Shown piece after piece: positions 60,889 to 64,000 of a DNA stretch of 64,000 nucleotides (position 1 is its first letter; each line of letters starts with the position of its first letter). The stretch spans positions 1-64,000 of the forward strand of contig NZ_FZOJ01000001.1 of assembly GCF_900188145.1 (NCBI RefSeq). Reading direction: 5' to 3'. The position numbers and the translations under genes are program-made. Origin of the DNA: Anaerovirgula multivorans. GTDB lineage: Bacteria; Bacillota; Clostridia; Peptostreptococcales; Natronincolaceae. The notes below the pieces were generated by a model. That model did not search any database, had not been told where the DNA came from, and saw only the letters and a list, made by a program, of their open reading frames with translations.

Positions 60889-61292
60889 ACAATGTCGGAA
60901 ACATTATTAAAACCGCCTTAGCAGCCACAGGGGGAGCAATATCATATATTTTAGGAGGGTGGTCTCATTTGCTATTTGTACTTTTAGTTTTCGTGATAAT
61001 AGACTATTTTTCAGGGATTATTGCAGCGGCGATTGAGGGAAGGTTATCAAGTTCCATAGGAATGAAAGGGATAGCAAAGAAAGTATTTATTTTTGCCCTG
61101 GTAGCTGTTGCAAACTTGGTTGACATGAGTTTAGGAGACACTCATGTTATTAGAGATGCAACTATGTTTTTCTACTTAGCGAATGAACTACTTTCTATTA
61201 TAGAGAATGCAGGAAGAGTAGGACTAGACATACCTGGTCCGCTCGAAAAGGCAGTAGGAATCTTGAGAGATAAGGGGGAAGGCAATAGATGA
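60885..61292 (+). CDS. Phage holin (toxin-secretion/TcdE-like family)
   Basis: 135 residues with three hydrophobic segments: LLFVLLVFVIIDYFSGIIAA near 30-50, FIFALVAVANLVDM near 70 and MFFYLANELLSIIENAG near 95. The pattern IDYFSGIIAAAIEGRLSS-x2-GMKGIAKK is that of the holin_4 family, which includes TcdE. It would make membrane lesions that let the endolysin out. Confidence 0.88.
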   Translation: MNNVGNIIKTALAATGGAISYILGGWSHLLFVLLVFVIIDYFSGIIAAAIEGRLSSSIGMKGIAKKVFIFALVAVANLVDMSLGDTHVIRDATMFFYLANELLSIIENAGRVGLDIPGPLEKAVGILRDKGEGNR

Positions 61293-61990
61293 ACAACTAT
61301 GAATTGATTCAAAAGCTTCATGATGTGGTCAAGAACCATAAAACAGTCTACATGTGGGGTGTATTCGGTTCACCAGTTACAGAATCGATCATTGCTACTA
61401 AAACAAAACAATATCCTTCATGGTATACTACACAAAGACAAGCTAATTTTAGGAAGCTGATCGGCAAGGGATATTTTGGATTTGATTGTGTGAACCTGAT
61501 CAAAGGTATTCTTTGGGGTTGGAATGGAGATCATTCAAAATTAAATGGTGGTGCAGCTTACAACATCAATGGGGTTCCTGATGTTTCAGCAAATGGAATG
61601 TTAACTAGGTTAGTTGATGTCAGTTCTGATTTCTTTAAAATAGAAGTTGGTTCAGCAGTTTGGATGGATGGCCATATTGGTGTCTACATAGGAGATGGAA
61701 AAGTCATTGAAGCAACACCAAGCTGGGGAAATAATGTTCAGGTTACCGCTTGTCTTAATTTTGGAAGCATCAGTGGACTGAATGGAAGAAGATGGACAAA
61801 ACATGGGAAGCTTCCTTATATCACCTATGTTCTAAAAGAAGAAGGGGAAAAACAAGAATCTCCACAATGGGCTATTGATGCTAGAAATTGGGCTATGGAC
61901 AATGGTATCAGTGATGGATCAAGACCAAAAGATACCGCTACTAGGGAGGAAATCTGGAGGATGTTGCAGAAGATGGATAGGGTAGATTAA
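61289..61990 (+). CDS. Endolysin: NlpC/P60-like peptidase with C-terminal SLH-like module
   Basis: 233 residues, overlapping the holin by ATGA. The N-terminal domain has the catalytic Cys in GYFGFDCVNLIKGI and the catalytic His in VWMDGHIGVYIGDG, then VIEATPSWG. The last 40 residues (QWAIDARNWAMDNGISDGSRPKD-x3-REE) resemble one S-layer-homology repeat for wall binding. It would cut peptide bridges of peptidoglycan at lysis. Confidence 0.85.
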   Translation: MNNYELIQKLHDVVKNHKTVYMWGVFGSPVTESIIATKTKQYPSWYTTQRQANFRKLIGKGYFGFDCVNLIKGILWGWNGDHSKLNGGAAYNINGVPDVSANGMLTRLVDVSSDFFKIEVGSAVWMDGHIGVYIGDGKVIEATPSWGNNVQVTACLNFGSISGLNGRRWTKHGKLPYITYVLKEEGEKQESPQWAIDARNWAMDNGISDGSRPKDTATREEIWRMLQKMDRVD

Positions 61991-62007
61991 TTTCTACCCT
62001 TTTTTTA
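61980..62007 (+). terminator. Terminator of the late operon
   Basis: Arms gggtaga (61980-61986) and tctaccc (61993-61999) followed by seven or more T residues, overlapping the endolysin stop. Confidence 0.88.
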
Positions 62008-62046
62008 TTTTGTGTGGTAAAATAATACAAAAAGGAGGGATAAACT

Positions 62047-62685
62047 GTGTTAAAGAAAATCGGAAAAGTAATAGGTATTATTGTAGGGGTGTTATTAATT
62101 CTAGCGGGACTTATGCTTATAAGTGATTCGTTTGGATCAGCTATCCTATTAGCAGGAATAGGAGGAGCAGTAATATTTGTGGCATTAAAAATCGGCGAAC
62201 CGTTAAAGCATAGTGAGTCTAAGAAGCCTAGTGTGTTAGAAACCAGGTTAAAGGAAAAAGGTTTTGAGATAAATAAAAGTTTAAATCTACCTAAATATAC
62301 TTTTTTTGTTGACAATACGAATAAAAAATTTGCCTATGGCAACAAGAAAGAACTAAAAATTTACAATTATGCTGATTTGTTAAATTTTGAACTAAAAGAA
62401 GACGGCAACACGGTCACAGGGGGTAAAGGAGTAGCAACTGCGGTAGGAGCCGCTACTTTTGGTGTAGTAGGAGCCGCTGTAGGAATGTCTGGAAAGCGAA
62501 AAAACAAATCAACGTGCACATCATTAGCAGTGCATATATCAGTTAATGATTTAGATAATCCTCATATACCTTTCAATTTCATAGACGGTACAGAACATAA
62601 AAAAGATGGTTTTCTTTATAAAGATTTTTTCGGAAAAGCTCAAGAATTAGTTTCTATACTAGCCTATATCGAAAATAATAAATAA
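62047..62685 (+). CDS. Hypothetical membrane protein (possible lysogenic-conversion gene)
   Basis: 212 residues from GTG after aaaaaggaggga. Two hydrophobic segments lie at residues 6-25 and 30-48. Then comes a soluble domain (TFFVDNTNKKFAYGNKKELKIYNYADLLNFELKEDGNTVTGGKGVA) with a glycine-rich AVGAATFGVVGAAVGMSGK hairpin. The arrangement is like PH-domain/SHOCT-type proteins of unknown role. It stands alone between the lysis genes and the right attachment site, where phages often carry genes for the host. Confidence 0.65.
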   Translation: MLKKIGKVIGIIVGVLLILAGLMLISDSFGSAILLAGIGGAVIFVALKIGEPLKHSESKKPSVLETRLKEKGFEINKSLNLPKYTFFVDNTNKKFAYGNKKELKIYNYADLLNFELKEDGNTVTGGKGVATAVGAATFGVVGAAVGMSGKRKNKSTCTSLAVHISVNDLDNPHIPFNFIDGTEHKKDGFLYKDFFGKAQELVSILAYIENNK

Positions 62686-62764
62686 CAAAGGTAGCTTTTT
62701 CTTTTGTGATACACCTTATTATCAGCTTACGCAGTATAAAGACAAATTTTACAGAGAAGATCAT

Positions 62765-62914
62765 TTGAAGCTATTAGATATGTCACAAGCACAGTTTTTT
62801 GAAAAATTTTTGCCTACATTATTTATAGCTATCGATAAAAAGAAATACTTTGAATTAGTTGAAAAAGTATATGGTATTGAAGAATTGAATAGATTAACAA
62901 AGATTATGTATTAA
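62765..62914 (+). pseudogene. Small ORF or 3' gene remnant
   Basis: A protein-like frame of 49 codons from TTG (or 44 from ATG 62780): MSQAQFFEKFLPTLFIAIDK, then YFELVEKVYGIEE. The same frame stays open upstream to about 62690 (YYQLTQYKDKFYREDHLK) without a start codon, so it looks like the 3' end of a longer lost gene. The ribosome site is weak. Confidence 0.4.
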
Positions 62915-62924
62915 AGGCTCTTGT

Positions 62925-63341
62925 CTATTTATTAGAGCCTTTAATATATTCCTTAAAAATTAAATAGTTTTCTCTAGTAGGGTAAATTTTTTCCTTTTCC
63001 CATCGCGAAATTGTTTTTTTATGCACCCCTAAAGCTTGTCCTAGATCTATTTGAGTAAGATTATTTTTATTACGAAATCTCCTTATCTTTAAACCATAAT
63101 CAGAAGCTATAAAAGCCAAATATTCATCATATAAAAGAAATGGATCTATTTCTAAAGCTTCAGCAATTTTATTGCAAATCTCTAAAGAATGTATAACTTG
63201 ATCGTTTTCATATCTTATTATAGTGGTACGATTAAGTCCAGATTTAAAACATAAATCTTCCTGTAATAAGCCGTTTAATAATCTGTAATATTTAATTTTA
63301 CCACCAACAGTTGAAGAGTCTAAATTATTCAATAGATTCAC
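62925..63341 (-). CDS. Double-HTH XRE protein next to attR
   Basis: 138 residues with two complete XRE helix-turn-helix domains: GGKIKYYRLLNGLLQEDLCFKSGLNRTTIIRYEND and GLKIRRFRNKNNLTQIDLGQALGVHKKTISRWEKEK, each about 60 residues. It is transcribed away from attR, and its start lies 33 bases from the core. Tandem XRE proteins are rare among repressors. The position suggests control of excision or integration, or a role as directionality factor; no direct evidence supports either. Confidence 0.72.
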   Translation of the reverse strand: MNLLNNLDSSTVGGKIKYYRLLNGLLQEDLCFKSGLNRTTIIRYENDQVIHSLEICNKIAEALEIDPFLLYDEYLAFIASDYGLKIRRFRNKNNLTQIDLGQALGVHKKTISRWEKEKIYPTRENYLIFKEYIKGSNK

Positions 63342-63357
63342 AGTTTGACTATAATAA

Positions 63358-63367
63358 AATGTTTCCG
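63358..63367. promoter_or_regulatory. Right phage-arm half-site of the attachment site
   Basis: aatgtttccg, the exact reverse complement of cggaaacatt at 28746-28755. In excised circular phage DNA the two would lie at 7 and 14 bases on either side of the 13-bp core, forming the symmetrical site expected for a large serine recombinase. Confidence 0.65.
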
Positions 63368-63374
63368 TAATGAG

Positions 63375-63387
63375 TGTATAGAAAATG
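63375..63387. other. attR core
   Basis: tgtatagaaaatg, identical to attL 28719-28731 and in the sigK reading frame (Cys-Ile-Glu-Asn-). Confidence 0.92.
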
Positions 63388-63749
63388 AGATATTAATGAC
63401 GATACGGGCAGGCAAAAAAATCAAAACAGAGGTATCCCTACAGGATCCCATCGGAGTGGATAGAGAAGGAAACGAAATCTCATTAATTGACATTCTAGGC
63501 ACAGAACCTGATGAGGTACTGAACGAAGTAGAATTGAAAATGCAAATTAAGAAGTTATATCAAAAAATGTCTAGTGTATTAAAAAAGAGAGAGCTTATGG
63601 TTTTAGAACTAAGATATGGTATATGTAACGGTGGTAGTAAAACCCAAAGAGAAATAGCAAAGATGTTAGGAATATCTAGATCTTATGTTTCAAGAATAGA
63701 AAAAAGAGCTATTAAAAAACTTTATAAAGCCTTCGACTATAAAGAATAG
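63388..63749 (+). CDS. sigK: sigK, 3' part (interrupted)
   Basis: Codes for the rest of sigma-K after the core: EILMTIRAGKKIKTEVSLQDPIG (end of region 2.4 and region 3), IDILGTEPDE, and region 4 with LELRYGICNGGSKTQREIAKMLGISRSYVSRIEKRA, the -35-binding HTH. The open frame extends back to 63345 through phage DNA with a TTG but no ribosome site, so this half is not translated by itself. Fusion to the 5' half adds 120 codons and gives 234 residues; B. subtilis sigma-K has about 241. Confidence 0.95.
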
Positions 63750-63761
63750 ATCAAGCTATGA

Positions 63762-63796
63762 ATATCTAGACTCCTCAGCTGTCTAGATATTTTTTT
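63762..63796 (+). terminator. Terminator of sigK
   Basis: Perfect 10-bp arms atatctagac (63762-63771) and gtctagatat (63781-63790), loop of nine, then ttttttt. Confidence 0.88.
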
Positions 63797-63886
63797 GCTT
63801 TTTTACGCTATAGCACTGTCGAATCTAGAGAAAACTATAATAAAATAATAATAATTTCATAAAAGGTTGTAGAAAAAGGTAGTCAA

Positions 63887-63976
63887 ATGTTGAAATTTAC
63901 TTATTTCCATGGAAATGATATCGCTAAAAAATTTACTAGATATATGGTAGGATATTTAATAAACAGTAATGTTTAA
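63887..63976 (+). CDS. Possible 29-residue ORF
   Basis: MLKFTYFHGNDIAKKFTRYM, ending LINSNV, after aaaaaggtag. Short and without a recognisable family, it could be chance. The last bases of the window (TGATATAAT, 63988-63996) look like an extended -10 promoter for a gene outside the window. Confidence 0.2.
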   Translation: MLKFTYFHGNDIAKKFTRYMVGYLINSNV

Positions 63977-64000
63977 CAATTATTTTATGATATAATAATC

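Larger units (their letters stand above)
28719..63387 (+). mobile_element. sigK-intervening (skin-type) prophage, 34,656 bp
   Basis: DNA between the two sigK halves, bounded by the 13-bp direct repeat. It has a full set of phage modules: large serine recombinase, lysogeny switch, early and replication genes, packaging, head, contractile tail, lysis. Tail genes match the PBSX/B. subtilis skin order (sheath, tube, XkdN, tape measure, XkdP, XkdQ, DUF2577, DUF2634, XkdT, XkdU). Site-specific excision in the mother cell would rebuild sigK. No transposase, no frameshifted structural gene and no large deletion is evident. Confidence 0.95.

Overview
The window is low-GC DNA from an endospore-forming member of the Firmicutes, most probably a Clostridia relative of Alkaliphilus (the class is well supported; the genus is inference). 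The evidence is the housekeeping order yrzB-like / fur / rnj / trmR / trhP / udk / pbp, near-consensus Shine-Dalgarno sites with many TTG and GTG starts, and a run of spore-surface genes (cgeB-like, YheC/D-like, a BclA-like collagen protein) that ends at sigK.

1-9 kb is conserved core: a DUF1292 protein, a membrane protein, SfsA, Fur, RNase J, the tRNA wobble-uridine modification pair TrmR/TrhP, uridine kinase and a class B penicillin-binding protein. 9-28 kb is a spore-surface glycan island: a collagen-like protein of about 200 G-x-T triplets, at least seven glycosyltransferases (one fused to two methyltransferase domains), the WlbA/WlbB/WbpE-type enzymes for a 2,3-diacetamido uronic acid nucleotide sugar, a sugar-nucleotide epimerase, DUF4855 and DNRLRE-like proteins and an ATP-grasp coat-type protein. 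Three intergenic regions carry AC-N16/17-CATANNNTA, the pattern of promoters used by the late mother-cell factor sigma-K.

28.4-63.7 kb is the main finding. sigK is cut in two inside sigma region 2.4 (codons Cys-Ile-Glu-Asn) by a 34,656-bp prophage bounded by the 13-bp repeat tgtatagaaaatg. Joining the halves at this repeat gives one intact frame of 234 codons with an N-terminal pro-sequence. A large serine recombinase lies at the left edge. In the reconstructed phage site a 10-bp inverted repeat (aatgtttccg / cggaaacatt) flanks the core. This is the skin arrangement: excision in the mother cell would rebuild sigK.

The prophage looks complete. From left to right it has recombinase plus a small HTH gene, a CI/Cro-type switch with divergent promoters and operators, an early region (Rha, a BRO-like protein, PcfK/PcfJ, DUF3102, an HUH replication initiator, RecU), an ArpU/RinA-like late regulator, a reversed-strand accessory island, HNH endonuclease, P27-type terminase, HK97-type head genes, a PBSX/skin-like contractile tail including a textbook -1 frameshift signal in the tail chaperone gene, tail fibre, holin and endolysin, and a double-HTH gene next to the right attachment site. 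The simplest reading is a phage that may still be able to form particles while serving as a developmental switch for sigma-K, whose probable target genes lie next door.
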